Part shown: one piece after another, positions 36,101-44,158 of the stretch
Layout: each line of letters opens with the position of its first letter
Numbering within the stretch: the stretch's first letter is position 1
Source: Amycolatopsis nalaikhensis
GTDB lineage: Bacteria; Actinomycetota; Actinomycetes; Mycobacteriales; Pseudonocardiaceae
Direction of reading: 5' to 3'
DNA length: 64,000 nt
NCBI RefSeq assembly: GCF_030264295.1
Contig: NZ_CP127173.1
Span: 3,913,501-3,977,500 of the forward strand
Made by a program: the position numbers and the translations under genes
The notes under the pieces: generated by a model
What the model was told of the DNA's origin: nothing
What the model saw: only the letters and a program-made list of their open reading frames with translations
Databases searched by the model: none

Positions 36101-38279
36101 ACCGCACGATCTCCCGGAACCGCACAGCGCCGACATCGTGGGCGATCAGCCGGATCGCGCCCCCGGCCTCGACGGCGGCTAGCTGCGCGTCGTCCCCGAT
36201 CAGCCGCACGTCCGCGCCGTTGGTGAGCGCGTACTTCACGACCTTGTGCAGAGTGTGGGTGCCGGCCATCGCTGCCTCGTCGACAATCACCAGGTCCCCG
36301 GCCTCCATCGGGAACGCACGGTGGGCGAACCCGAACCACAACGCGGTGGTCAGCTGATGCAGCGTGTGGGGCTTCGCCCCGATCGACGCGCCGAGCTCCT
36401 GAGCCGCGCGGGCAGACGGGCCGAAGGCGTAGACACGGTGCCCCGTGCGCCGCCACGCGGTCGCCAGGACCTTCATCGCCGAGGTCTTCCCAGCCCCGGC
36501 CGGGGCCAAGGCGAGCTGCAGGCGTCGGCCGGAGCGGGCGAATTGGCGCACCATCTCTGTCTGCCCGGCATTGAGGCCTTGGCCTGCGAGGGCCTTCTCC
36601 ACTGTGTCGGCGCGCAGCCGGTGCCCGCCACCGCGGCGCGCCCAGGCGACCAGATCGCCTTCAGCGGCGAGGGTCGCGGTGGTGGTGTAGCGGGTGGAGC
36701 GATGCTCGACGAACACCGACTCGCCGTCCCGGCGGCGCAGCGACGCAGGTTCGTTGACGACGGTCGGGCCGACGAGGGCGAGGGTGTCGGGCTGGGCGAG
36801 GATGGTGTCGACGACGTCGTCGACGAGCTGTTCGCGTTTGTCGACCGGTACCGTGAGGTGCGCGGTCTGGCGGTGGGCTTCGGCGGCGAGGTTCCACCAC
36901 GAGAAGTGGCTGTAGTTGTCCGACACGACATCCCGCGTCGCCTGGGCGAGCTTGGCGATGTCGAACGCATCCGGCTCCGCGCGTCCGCTGAGGAACACAC
37001 GGTCGGCGAGCGTGTCCAGAACCTTCGCGGGCACGATGCTCAGCGCGTGCTCGCGCCACGCCTTGAGATGTTCCGGCAGCGTCTTGGGCGGCTGTTTGCC
37101 GGGCCGGTTGTCGTACTGGGCGGCACGGTCGATGGCGAAGATGTCCTTCGCTGTCGGCTCCTTCCCGTGCTTGGCGGTGAACTCGACGATGCGTTTGGCC
37201 CGGGCGGCTTCGAACTGCCTGTGACGCTGGGAGAACAGCTTCACCAGCTCGACCGGGACGGCCTCGAGCTGCCAGACCGGGCGTTTCATGTCCACGCCCT
37301 CAGCGCCCCGCTGCACCCAGGAGGCGCCTTGCTCGCGGAACAGGTCGCGCAGGCGGTTGTCGAAGTACTCCGACGCGGTGACCGTCGCGGCGAACATGGT
37401 GCGCAGGTCGAGAGCGGTCCATTCCCCGTCGTCGCTGCGCTGCACCTTCGAGGAAATCAGCACATGGAAGTGCAGGTGCGGGTCGCCGGCGCGGGAATCC
37501 CAGTGCTCGAACATCGCCGCGGTGATCCCGTTGACGTCGACCTGGGCCTCGCCCATGTTCCCGCGGCGGGTGAAGGCGATGTTGCGTTCCATGTAGGTCA
37601 CGGTGTCGAGGGCTGCCTGGCGAGCCATGCCGACAATGCGCTTCCGTCCTTCTGGCGACGCCGCCGCCCATGCGATCGAGAGGGTCTTGTCGTAGCTGAA
37701 CACGGCCTCGACTCCGGAGACCGCTGACTTGAGGTTCCGTTTCTGCTCGGCCAGCCATCCGTTCAGCTCTTCGTCGGTGGCCGGGTCCTTGCCGTCGTGG
37801 GCTGTGCGGTAGGCCTGAACCTGCACGCCGTGACGGATCTCGGCGCGCGTATCGGCCGCAATCGGTGCGCCAACAGGACGGCCGAGGGAGACGTTGTGGT
37901 CCTTGTACGCCTGGGCGACTTGGGAGCGTAGGTGGTCCAGAGCGGAGTACTGCGGGAACCGCCGGCCCAGCCGAGTCGCTTTCAGAGCCTCTGCGGCGGT
38001 GGCGCCGTCGGCGATCATCTCGGCTTCGATGGCGTCGGCGTTCGGGTGCCGGCCTTCGCCGAAGAGGGCGTTCATCTGGGCAGGAGTGACTGCGCCGGAG
38101 AGTCCTAAGTGCTCCGCTCCGGCGCCGAACCATTGGCCTGCCGGGTAACCACGGGAGAGGTAGTAGTCACTTAACAGCTCGCCGGGTGCGAGCTCACGGC
38201 TGCGATCGGCGCACGCCACCGTGTTCGTGAGATACTCATGACCACCAGGGCTCAGCTTCCGCAAGCCCATCATGTCCAC
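33153..38279 (-). CDS. traA: MobF-family conjugative relaxase-helicase (TrwC/TraI-like)
   Basis: 1708 residues. The N-terminal relaxase has paired tyrosines in SDYYLSRGYP (~40) and the three-His metal site DPHLHFHVL (~265). A superfamily I helicase follows, with Walker A APAGAGKTSAM (~595) and VIVDEAAMAG (Walker B). A ~700-residue C-terminal half contains repeated helical modules (two copies around WIRDQP..W / REHPPWLARFGARPDN). It nicks oriT, pilots the strand and unwinds the plasmid. It is convergent to the transfer operon. The start context is weak; ATG 38279, 38273 or 38270 are all possible. Confidence 0.93.
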   Translation of the reverse strand: MDMMGLRKLSPGGHEYLTNTVACADRSRELAPGELLSDYYLSRGYPAGQWFGAGAEHLGLSGAVTPAQMNALFGEGRHPNADAIEAEMIADGATAAEALKATRLGRRFPQYSALDHLRSQVAQAYKDHNVSLGRPVGAPIAADTRAEIRHGVQVQAYRTAHDGKDPATDEELNGWLAEQKRNLKSAVSGVEAVFSYDKTLSIAWAAASPEGRKRIVGMARQAALDTVTYMERNIAFTRRGNMGEAQVDVNGITAAMFEHWDSRAGDPHLHFHVLISSKVQRSDDGEWTALDLRTMFAATVTASEYFDNRLRDLFREQGASWVQRGAEGVDMKRPVWQLEAVPVELVKLFSQRHRQFEAARAKRIVEFTAKHGKEPTAKDIFAIDRAAQYDNRPGKQPPKTLPEHLKAWREHALSIVPAKVLDTLADRVFLSGRAEPDAFDIAKLAQATRDVVSDNYSHFSWWNLAAEAHRQTAHLTVPVDKREQLVDDVVDTILAQPDTLALVGPTVVNEPASLRRRDGESVFVEHRSTRYTTTATLAAEGDLVAWARRGGGHRLRADTVEKALAGQGLNAGQTEMVRQFARSGRRLQLALAPAGAGKTSAMKVLATAWRRTGHRVYAFGPSARAAQELGASIGAKPHTLHQLTTALWFGFAHRAFPMEAGDLVIVDEAAMAGTHTLHKVVKYALTNGADVRLIGDDAQLAAVEAGGAIRLIAHDVGAVRFREIVRFRGEDRKEQAAASLQIRAWNPKGLEFYFESGRVSDGSLETMRDAARSNWQADLDAGVQSLLIVPTNEDTVALNIDARERRLAQGVVDRGREVELHDATTASVGDWVVTRHNQRLLSLFGGRDFVKNGDVWTVTDVHANGKITVQHRVHKAAITLPAGYVQAHVELAYAATINRVQGMTSTGNAHLLVPPTMTREQFYPGITRAMLKNFIYVVTHHHVVDQHRETPEPVSPESVLTGVLNHSGAEVSATETMREAQDEAVSMGTLVLRYNYTATYRDEDRYRAILAHRAPSTLDLDSEPSLIQTLRNAHDLGWEPDPLVAAVMRWRQSLDDADNPGAALQARIRKHLERRRPPSPTAPPHPADITRWRRIVDAIAPHVAVEDPEWDPIWHRAAGALVVGFDVDAALTVVAHQLAARPVVPDPMPDDRYADAALAAELDRRGERGEAHARAVPWLARPDFAHVRHHPGHAQYLHEMNLAIAERVEHLRAAVIRDQPDWVSALGPRPDNPISAEDWDDLVGLVAAYRETFRIDGDAPLGGKPDSHGAKADAWRSLTKRWEAFGHAPASASASSASPSPITTTRAAELEDVFAEFERHDERIVLEPLNVLVRRYELLARDGDEDRYLDVLARYVPDAVNAGAEPAALNALARAQDRGWQADRLVRDLVDDRGFSWAEDPAAVLAKRVNDHVRTHDAPARIAPATDEQIGRWQQIVAAHLPDAVVTEEQWGIVWRHAAGGAIRGLDPDTALIDAARHVAAATTGGEHTDPRTTGVALVRALVRQHDDGAGHHSALPWQAQPDLAHTANYHGSLERLATMNAEITARTDQLRDQAVREHPPWLARFGARPDNAALAQQWDHLVGLAAAYRETYGITTADAASPLGNQPAGNDLRADAWRDITRQWRQIMTTPDREDAASDVMLTRESRRDAADAYVAKFYAELAAEKEADEEGEAATAAAARRTELEDELVDGHDHGYGESSHRGLSY

Positions 38280-38634
38280 ATCAGACTACGCCGAAAATCC
38301 GGCGGCATCCACCTGGTTCAGAACGTCTGCAAGACGTGCTGTGTGCGGGGTAGGGGGTGGGATGGGTGAGGTGGTGGCGGTGGCGTGGTCGGCGGGGTGA
38401 GTGGGTGGCGGGGTAGGTGTGGGGCTGGGGTGTGGTGGTGGGTGGGGTGCGGTAGGTGGGGTGGTGTTGGTGGGGCGGGGTGGTGGTTCCCGAAATTTGC
38501 GGTCGAGCGCCGGCGCCTGCACTAAGGCGCCCCCGGCGCCGTCTGCCGGCGCCTGCGCGGTCCCCGGGCTGTGCCGACACAGCAAAGCGGCCGCCGATCC
38601 GGAGATCGGCGGCCGATTTGCGTGCGCGGGCTGG
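38280..38634. other. Strand-asymmetric G/T-rich tract upstream of the relaxase
   Basis: From about 38336 to 38490 the plus strand is almost only G and T with many GG/GGG runs, and the complement is C/A-rich. This could form G-quadruplexes or stay single-stranded. It is followed by GC-rich direct repeats of GCCGGCGCC (38510-38560). No gene is supported in either direction. It lies where a MobF oriT or relaxase promoter might be expected. Confidence 0.5.
38589..38614 (-). terminator. Perfect hairpin after the 98-residue gene
   Basis: GGCCGCCGATC (38589-38599) and GATCGGCGGCC (38604-38614) pair perfectly around CGGA, 20 bases past the stop of the leftward gene at 38635. Confidence 0.75.
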
Positions 38635-38931
38635 CTAGAACAGACGGTCGTCGCAATCGATGTGCCCACAACCGATGTGGCAGGCACGGCCGTTGCGTTC
38701 CTCGCGCCCGGTTGTGGGCTGGGTGGCGGTGGTGAGGCGGGACAGCTCGCGCCGGATCGCGTCGGCGGGAATGACCTCGGTGACGGTGCCGTCTTGGCTG
38801 GTGGCCCATTGGGCGTAGCGGGCGAGTAGTGCCCGGAGGTACGCGGCGACCGGTGCGGGCGCGTCGGTCGGGATGGTGTCGGCGGCGATCTCGCGGTCGA
38901 TGTCGGCGAGAAGAGCGTCAAAGGTGCGCAC
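38635..38931 (-). CDS. Hypothetical 98-residue protein with C-terminal Cys/His cluster
   Basis: The GTG start at 38931 has CAGGAG 8 bases upstream; the open frame before it is proline-rich noise. An acidic helical body (FDALLADIDREIAADTI) is followed by a C-terminal CHIGCGHIDCDD cluster that could bind a metal. It lies 65 bases after the 399-residue zinc-ribbon gene and ends at a perfect terminator, forming a two-gene unit. I do not recognise a family. Confidence 0.6.
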   Translation of the reverse strand: MRTFDALLADIDREIAADTIPTDAPAPVAAYLRALLARYAQWATSQDGTVTEVIPADAIRRELSRLTTATQPTTGREERNGRACHIGCGHIDCDDRLF

Positions 38932-38996
38932 GGTGGCGGCTCCTGGTTCGGGCGGGGCGGGGGCACCCGGTTCGGGTGCCCCCGCGCGGCGGGTGG

Positions 38997-40196
38997 TCAG
39001 GCGGCGGCGAGTTCGCGCGACGGCGCGAACGTGACCAGCGGCGGCGTGTTCAGTTCCCGGCAGATTTCGCACCGGTCGTCCGTGCTCGGGGTGCGCTGCT
39101 CGCTGGGGGTGCGTTCGAGGTTGCACGCCACGCACAACCCGTCGGGCGCGACCGGGAGCAGCGCGAGCCGGTCATAGTCGTCGTCGGTCATCGGCTGGCC
39201 GGTCTGCTCGCTGAGGACGTCGGCGGTGTCGTCACGGTCGCCGTGCCGCTGCCGCTCGGCCTCGTAGGCGTCGACACCGCTTTCGTTCTTGCGGACCAGA
39301 CCGGCGGACGGGATCGCCTGCTCCACTTCGCGCCACTGCTCGTCATAGTCAGGGTCGGTAGCGCTGTCGACGTAGCGGCGCGCGGCGCGCTGCTCGATCG
39401 GTTCGTGCCTGGCGGCGATCCGGTGGGCGGGCACGGTAGTGGTGTGCTCGCCGTTGGTCGGGCGCTCGGCGCTCTCGGCGTCTGTGGCGCACGTGCTTGA
39501 GCAGTAGCGCATTTCGGGGAGTCCGGCGAGGTTGCCGTCACAGTTGCCGCACCGGTGGATGTCGCCGGAGGCGGCTTCGTTGGCCTGCTGCCGGGCGGCG
39601 GTGCGCGCGCGGGCGTGGGCGGCGCGGGCCTTGCTGGCGTACACGCACGTCATGACCAGAGTGCGCAGGTCGTCGGCGAGGTCGGGCCATAGGGTGTAGG
39701 CGGTCTGGATGGCCTCGACGATGGCGGGGTGGTCGGCGCTGGGGTTCTTCAGCAGCGTCCCGCACACGGTGAACACGTGCTGGTGCGCGTGCTGGGTCTG
39801 CGCGTTGAGCCACCGCAAGCCGTTGAGCGCGTCGGCGATGCGCGGCGGGGTCTCGCGCAGCATCACCGTCACGTCGTTCACCTCGGTCACCGCGACGTCA
39901 CGGCGGGTCTCGCTCGACCAGACACACACGTTGAACAGCTCGCGCTCGGCGTTGCCGTAGCTGTCCCACTCGGCGTGGACGTTGCGCACGGCGGCGAGAA
40001 CGTCACCGCTGATTGTGGCGTCGGTGTTGAGCAGCGTCGCGCACGCGGTGAGGATCGCGGGCGGGTTCGCGCCGCTGTGGGTGAACATCTTCTTGAGTTC
40101 CTGCAGCGCGGGACGGATGCGCGGCGGCTGCGCCTGCAATGCGCGCACCGCGCGTTCGATGCTCTGGCGGTGCTTGGGGTGAATGGTCGAGACCAT
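38997..40196 (-). CDS. Hypothetical 399-residue protein with two zinc-ribbon-like segments
   Basis: ATG 40196 is used; the frame extends a little upstream without a start signal. Residues 1-205 are helical, with regular ~45-residue units suggesting an alpha-solenoid. CGNCDGNLAGL...YCSSTC (~215-240) and CVACNLER...CEIC (~365-385) look like zinc ribbons, and the linker is acidic. It is probably a DNA- or protein-binding plasmid protein. The AT-richer palindromic region upstream (40197-40700) may be its target. Confidence 0.55.
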   Translation of the reverse strand: MVSTIHPKHRQSIERAVRALQAQPPRIRPALQELKKMFTHSGANPPAILTACATLLNTDATISGDVLAAVRNVHAEWDSYGNAERELFNVCVWSSETRRDVAVTEVNDVTVMLRETPPRIADALNGLRWLNAQTQHAHQHVFTVCGTLLKNPSADHPAIVEAIQTAYTLWPDLADDLRTLVMTCVYASKARAAHARARTAARQQANEAASGDIHRCGNCDGNLAGLPEMRYCSSTCATDAESAERPTNGEHTTTVPAHRIAARHEPIEQRAARRYVDSATDPDYDEQWREVEQAIPSAGLVRKNESGVDAYEAERQRHGDRDDTADVLSEQTGQPMTDDDYDRLALLPVAPDGLCVACNLERTPSEQRTPSTDDRCEICRELNTPPLVTFAPSRELAAA

Positions 40197-41060
40197 GATA
40201 TCCAACTTTCTTTGTACGGGATTTGTGAAGGATTTCGGGTTTGCCCTCCCGGTCACCTTGCGATTTCCATATTACTCGGTTACTGCTTCCCGTTCCACTC
40301 GAAATGGCGTTTTCGGCAGCGTATTTCGGGAAGTTTTAGCGATCGACGAAGTCGTTTAGTCGCATTATTTATCGCCCCCCGTGCGTCGTCCAGGCGGCTC
40401 GCTGGCCGTGCTCTCGTGCTTGCCGGGGCCTGGTCGTCGGTGTTGTAGAAGCCGCTGTATGCCGAGTGGGTGGTGGGTGGCCCCGAAGCAACCAGGGCAG
40501 GCCCCCGGCCTGCCCTTAACGCCTGACCTAGGGAGTAGGGGCCCCAAATGCAAGGGTGGGGCCTCAAATTAATTTTGGCCACGCTTTTCGGTCAAAATTA
40601 ATTTGGGGTGCCCTTGCATTTGGGGGGACGACCGATACAATTTCGGGGCCACCTACCACCCGCGGACGTAACGAGAACACGGGAGGTTCCCACTGCCAGC
40701 GTGGGCTAGGAGCAGGTGCCTGACCAGCCGAGACGGCGCGTCCTGCGTGGGTACGGTGTGGCTGTGGCCTGCGGGTATGCTGCTTGTAGCGCTCCGTGGG
40801 CTTGTACGGGCCTTGTGGCGGAGCGTCAGCGGGCCGCCGCGAGTTTGCCACTCGCCACTTCGGTGGCGTGGCCTTTCGAGGCTGCTGCGGCGGTACCGCG
40901 CCCCTCCTCCTAGCTCGCCGGCCATCGTCGTCACGGCGGCGGACGCGGTCGGTCGTTTCGACGGCGGCGTGACCGTGGCGTCGCTAATACGGCACGGTGG
41001 CGACGCGGCCGCGGGTAACCTGGAGCAGTACCGCTGCCCTCCCCGTGCGGGAGGTGCGTC
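40197..41060. other. Large intergenic region, candidate origin
   Basis: About 860 bases without a convincing gene. The first ~180 bases (40200-40380) are distinctly AT-richer than the window, with TTTCGGG, GATTT and TTATTTATC stretches. They are followed by the hairpin and nested palindrome listed separately, then ordinary GC-rich DNA up to the ribosome site of the 41061 gene. An AT-rich segment next to nested inverted repeats is the usual layout of a plasmid replication or transfer origin. Confidence 0.55.
40468..40661. repeat. Nested long inverted repeats
   Basis: Outer arms 40468-40487 and 40642-40661 match at 19 of 20 bases (GGGTGGTGGGTGGCCCCGAA and its complement). Inner arms 40542-40577 and 40593-40625 share CCCCAAATGCAAGGG and CAAATTAATTTTG with only a short mismatched stretch between. 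Inside the left part, AGGGCAGGCC (40494-40503) pairs perfectly with GGCCTGCCCT (40507-40516). The central AATTAATT stretch is the most AT-rich in the area. Confidence 0.85.
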
Positions 41061-41675
41061 ATGGTTGAGCGTCAAACAAGTGACTCCAGGCGGAAGCGCC
41101 GGTCGTCGGCGACGCTGGCGAGGCTGGAGGCGGCGCGGCGCCGCCGAGCCGATCAGCTGGAGCGCGAGCGTGAGAACGAGCGACGCGTTGACGCGGCGCT
41201 GGGGCCGTTCGCGGAAGCGGTGACGGCGATCGAGGCGGTAGAGCGCCGGCGTGAGGATCGGATCGCCGCGCTGCAGGCGCAGCTGGATCGGAAGCTGGCC
41301 GAGCTGGACCGGCAGCGCGCGGCGAGGGTCGCGGAGTTCGAGCGATCAGCCGAGCAGGTCCGCGCGGATGCGGAGATGGAGATTGGCGAGTGGCGTGCGG
41401 TGATGGCGACGTCGGTCGCTGAGATCCGCGCGGCGGATGTCGGGGCAGCGGAGACGGCGGCTCTGCTGGGGATCTCGGCGAAAACGGTTACCGCGTTATC
41501 GCGCAGTGCGGCGGCGTCGGAAGCCGGCAAGCGCCGGAGTGACGGTGCGACTGCGGATGCAGGCCCAGCGGACGCGTCGCCGGTTGGGAGTCCCGCAGTT
41601 GAGAAGCCGGTGGACGAGCAAGACGTGTCGTCGGAGACGAGACCATATTCGGAGGTGGATGTTCCGGCGGACTGA
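41061..41675 (+). CDS. Coiled-coil protein with small C-terminal HTH
   Basis: 204 residues. ATG 41061 has GGGAGG 7 bases upstream. Residues ~8-120 are a highly charged Arg/Glu/Ala coiled coil (LARLEAARRRRADQLERERENERR). Residues ~125-150 (AETAALLGISAKTVTALSR) look like a short helix-turn-helix. Such proteins could bridge DNA, for example as an origin- or partition-associated factor, fitting the neighbouring palindromes. The tail is acidic. A perfect terminator follows. Confidence 0.65.
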   Translation: MVERQTSDSRRKRRSSATLARLEAARRRRADQLERERENERRVDAALGPFAEAVTAIEAVERRREDRIAALQAQLDRKLAELDRQRAARVAEFERSAEQVRADAEMEIGEWRAVMATSVAEIRAADVGAAETAALLGISAKTVTALSRSAAASEAGKRRSDGATADAGPADASPVGSPAVEKPVDEQDVSSETRPYSEVDVPAD

Positions 41676-41698
41676 TCAGCCGGGCACGCGGGGACGAG

Positions 41699-41738
41699 AA
41701 GAGGGGCGGTGGCACCGTCAGGTGCCACCGCCCCTCTT
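41699..41738. terminator. 18-bp perfect hairpin between convergent genes
   Basis: AAGAGGGGCGGTGGCACC (41699-41716) and GGTGCCACCGCCCCTCTT (41721-41738) pair fully around GTCA. It serves the rightward 41061 gene and the leftward 41753 gene. Confidence 0.9.
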
Positions 41739-41752
41739 GTGGTGTCGGCGGG

Positions 41753-42349
41753 TTAGCGCGTCGTGGTCTTGTGGTCGGCCTGTTGCCCGGCGAGGCGCCG
41801 GGCGTGGCGGGCAACGAAGAGGCGCTTGCGTCGCTGGTAGTAGACGATCATCGCGGCGATGCCGCAGCAGAACGGGATTCCGACGGCCCACTGTCCGGCG
41901 GCGCCGCCGTTGTCGGCTCCGGGGAAATGCGGGAGGAAAAGGAAGCCGGGCAGGGTGAGTGCGCCGAGGATGGCGCCGCGGCGGTAGCGGTGCGCGAGCT
42001 TCGGCTTGATGCGGTTGCGGCTCAGGTGGGCGACGACGCACCCGACGAGCGCGCCGAAGAGGACTGCGCCGGGGAGGGCGAGCAGGCCGGCGGGGTCGGT
42101 GAAGGGCGTGACGAGGAGTCCGATGTAGCCGAAGGGCTGGCTGGCGAGGTAGAAGCCGGTGCCTCCGGCGAGGACGAGCCCGGGGATCGTGACGCCGTAA
42201 CGAATGCTCATACTTCGAGCGTAGAGAAATTCCACTACCCCAAAGGGTGATTGTCGGGCTCGTGCGCGCTTCCGCTGCCCGGCGGCACGGGTCCGATTCT
42301 GCTGTGCGGTGTCGCTTGGTGCGGCGGTGGTGTCGTGGGTGGCGGACAT
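41753..42349 (-). CDS. Integral membrane protein, unknown function
   Basis: 198 residues from ATG 42349, with GGGAG 8 bases upstream. A polar N-terminus (1-50) is followed by about four transmembrane helices (GVTIPGLVLAGGTGFYLA; PGAVLFGALVGCVVAHLS; AILGALTLPGFLFL; WAVGIPFCCGIAAMIVYY) and a basic tail. It lies after ssb on the same strand. An entry-exclusion or channel-associated role is possible but unsupported. Confidence 0.6.
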   Translation of the reverse strand: MSATHDTTAAPSDTAQQNRTRAAGQRKRARARQSPFGVVEFLYARSMSIRYGVTIPGLVLAGGTGFYLASQPFGYIGLLVTPFTDPAGLLALPGAVLFGALVGCVVAHLSRNRIKPKLAHRYRRGAILGALTLPGFLFLPHFPGADNGGAAGQWAVGIPFCCGIAAMIVYYQRRKRLFVARHARRLAGQQADHKTTTR

Positions 42350-42473
42350 GGTGGGCTCCCGGAGTGGTGGCATGGGAACGGCCGGTGGCCCAGCCCATCG
42401 GGCTTGGCCACCGGCCGCAGGTGGTGGACGGTGGTGTCCGGCCGGGGGAAGGTCCGGCCGGACACCCGATCGG

Positions 42474-42950
42474 TCAGAAAGGCGGGGCGTCGTTGCCCGC
42501 GGCGCCCGCGCCGACCAGTTCGCGCTCGTCGGCCGCAGCCCACGGGTCGCCGGCCGGGTCCGGGCTCACCTTCGAGGCCGCGGTCTTCGCGTTCTTGGTG
42601 ACCTCGGTGGTGGCGTAGCGCAGCGACGGGCCGATCTCGTCGACGGTCAGCTCCATCACGGTGCGCTTCTCGCCGTCCTGGGTCTGGAACGAGCGCTGCT
42701 GCAGGCGCCCCTGGACGACGACGCGGGCGCCGCGGGTCAGGGACTCGGCGACGTTCTCGGCCGCCTGGCGCCAGATGGTGCAGCGCATGAACAGCGCCTC
42801 GCCGTCCTCCCACTCGCCGGTCGCGCGGTTGAAGGTGCGCGGGGTGGAGGCGACGGTGAAGTTCGCGACCGGCGTGCCGGTGGCGGTGAAGCGCAGTTCG
42901 GGGTCGGAGGTGAGGTTGCCGCAGAGGGTGATGATGGTGTCGCCGGCCAT
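42474..42950 (-). CDS. ssb: Single-stranded DNA-binding protein
   Basis: 158 residues with GGGAGG before ATG 42950. The OB fold (1-110) includes ITLCGNLTSDPELRFTATG and FNRATGEWEDGEALFMRC. A flexible acidic tail ends in the interaction peptide DAPPF. Plasmid SSBs coat the incoming single strand and dampen the SOS response. The leader carries long inverted repeats (43049-43128). Confidence 0.95.
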   Translation of the reverse strand: MAGDTIITLCGNLTSDPELRFTATGTPVANFTVASTPRTFNRATGEWEDGEALFMRCTIWRQAAENVAESLTRGARVVVQGRLQQRSFQTQDGEKRTVMELTVDEIGPSLRYATTEVTKNAKTAASKVSPDPAGDPWAAADERELVGAGAAGNDAPPF

Positions 42951-43353
42951 GGTGGCCTCCCTGGTGCTCGTTGGAGTGTGGAACGCGGCGCAGCCTCAGC
43001 ACGCAGCGGCCGGGGGTCGCCGTCAGGCGACGTCCCCGGCCCTGGCTCATCCGCCCGGCGTGAACCAGCCCGCTGCTGAGCCGGCATCGGAGTTCGGCAG
43101 GTGAGGGCGCTGGTTCACCCGGGCGGATCGGGCCGGGCTTCGGGGACGCACTGCCCCCGGCCGGGGTGTGCTTACCTTCGGGCGATCCACGTCCCGGCGA
43201 GCCGGGCGAGGCCATTTCCGATGACACCCACCCGCCGTCGCGCCACCACCCGCGACGATCCCGAGCACGCGTCGCAGGCATTCGGTCCGCGGGCTGCTGT
43301 CTCGCTCCGGGGCACTCCGGCAAGCGGCGCGACCGCCCTGACGTGGGTGGGCG
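42951..43353. promoter_or_regulatory. Leader region of ssb with two long inverted repeats
   Basis: There is no gene here. GGCCGGGG-GTCGCC (from 43008) pairs with GGCGAC-GTCCCCGGCC (to about 43041) with a bulge, and the larger 43049-43128 repeat follows. The motif GGTGTGCTTACC at 43165-43176 is one of three near-identical copies in leftward leaders of this region (others at 46003 and 51420). Confidence 0.5.
43049..43128. repeat. Long inverted repeat with GTGAACCAGC core
   Basis: ATCCGCCCGGCGTGAACCAGC (43049-43069) pairs with GCTGGTTCACCCGGGCGGAT (43109-43128), one base bulged, with a 39-base loop. The core GTGAACC(A/G)GC recurs as an inverted repeat at 49460-49513 upstream of the amidoligase gene. 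Confidence 0.8.
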
Positions 43354-43535
43354 TCATGCCTGGTCGATCGCGGGCTCGCTGAGCAGGGCGCGGCGAGCGT
43401 CGACGCTGGCGTTCTCGATTACGTGTCGGATCTCCGACGGTGCGACATCGTGGTCAAGAACGGTGGAGTGCATCGCCGTCATGAGATGTGCTCGCGGTCG
43501 GCGTTCTCGCGCGATCCGCGCGACGATTGCGCTAC
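43354..43535 (-). pseudogene. Duplicated 3' fragment of the DUF4192 gene
   Basis: About 180 bases are nearly identical to 44159-44340, the end of the intact DUF4192 gene (shared EIRHVIENASV and LLSEP). A frameshift breaks the frame near the fragment's 5' end, and nothing upstream matches. It is a direct repeat flanking the 43738 gene, so it is a relic of a duplication or recombination. Confidence 0.85.
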
Positions 43536-43737
43536 AACGAAGATGGGCTCGCCCCTGCACCGCGACAACCTAGGTTGTCCATGAGGCCGGCGCCTACCGG
43601 GTACCGCTACACTGGAGGCTTCCAGACCGAGACGGCAAGTCGCGACGTCTCGCTCAAACTGGCCAAGGACGCGATCCAGCTGAAAAGTTGGTCGGGTCCG
43701 GCGTGGAGAAAGCCGCTCGGCCAGGGATCGAGGTTCG

Positions 43738-43950
43738 ATGCCTGTTCTGGTTGTGTTTGTTATTTCCGTTGTTGTTGGTGCCGCTAGCGCCGCGATCGCC
43801 TCGTACTGTAAGTGGTTGATGGTCAAGGCGCTGGTCGCAAAGGCCAAGCCGTCGGATGTGCCGCGGCTCGCCGAGGCAGTGTTCAAGCCGGAGATTCGGC
43901 GACCTGTCGAACGCGTTGAAGCGGCCCGGCGTGAGATCGGCCGAAAGTAG
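43738..43950 (+). CDS. Small single-span membrane protein
   Basis: 70 residues; ATG 43738 has GAGG 5 bases upstream. One transmembrane helix (~3-25, VVFVISVVVGAASAAIA) precedes a basic amphipathic tail. It is one of few rightward genes in this part and lies between the two DUF4192 repeats. A 16-bp perfect terminator follows. Function unknown. Confidence 0.55.
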   Translation: MPVLVVFVISVVVGAASAAIASYCKWLMVKALVAKAKPSDVPRLAEAVFKPEIRRPVERVEAARREIGRK

Positions 43951-44001
43951 TTCTTAACCGGACGCTGAGTCCGCTCACGGCGTAAGCCGAGTTCCCGAGT
44001 A

Positions 44002-44038
44002 CCGTGGCGGCCTCGCAAGTCGTGCGAGGCCGCCACGG
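44002..44038. terminator. 16-bp perfect hairpin
   Basis: CCGTGGCGGCCTCGCA (44002-44017) and TGCGAGGCCGCCACGG (44023-44038) with a 5-base loop lie between the rightward 43738 gene and the leftward DUF4192 gene. They can stop transcription from both sides. Confidence 0.85.
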
Positions 44039-44158
44039 CCGGGAGCAGGAGCCCGGCAAAGAGCTTTCCCACCGCGCATACGCGATGCTGGGCGAACGGT
44101 GTCGGTACCAGGACGGGCCCTTCCAGCCCGGCGGAGAGCTAACCGATCGCCGCAGGTA

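Noticed and set aside
34419..36182. Rightward open frame of about 587 codons inside the relaxase gene
   Set aside because: It is a Gly/Val/Arg-rich shadow of the relaxase coding strand with no domain signal or ribosome site.
40747..41223. Rightward 158-codon frame overlapping the coiled-coil gene
   Set aside because: No ribosome site, and it overlaps a frame with a good site and clear coiled-coil character.
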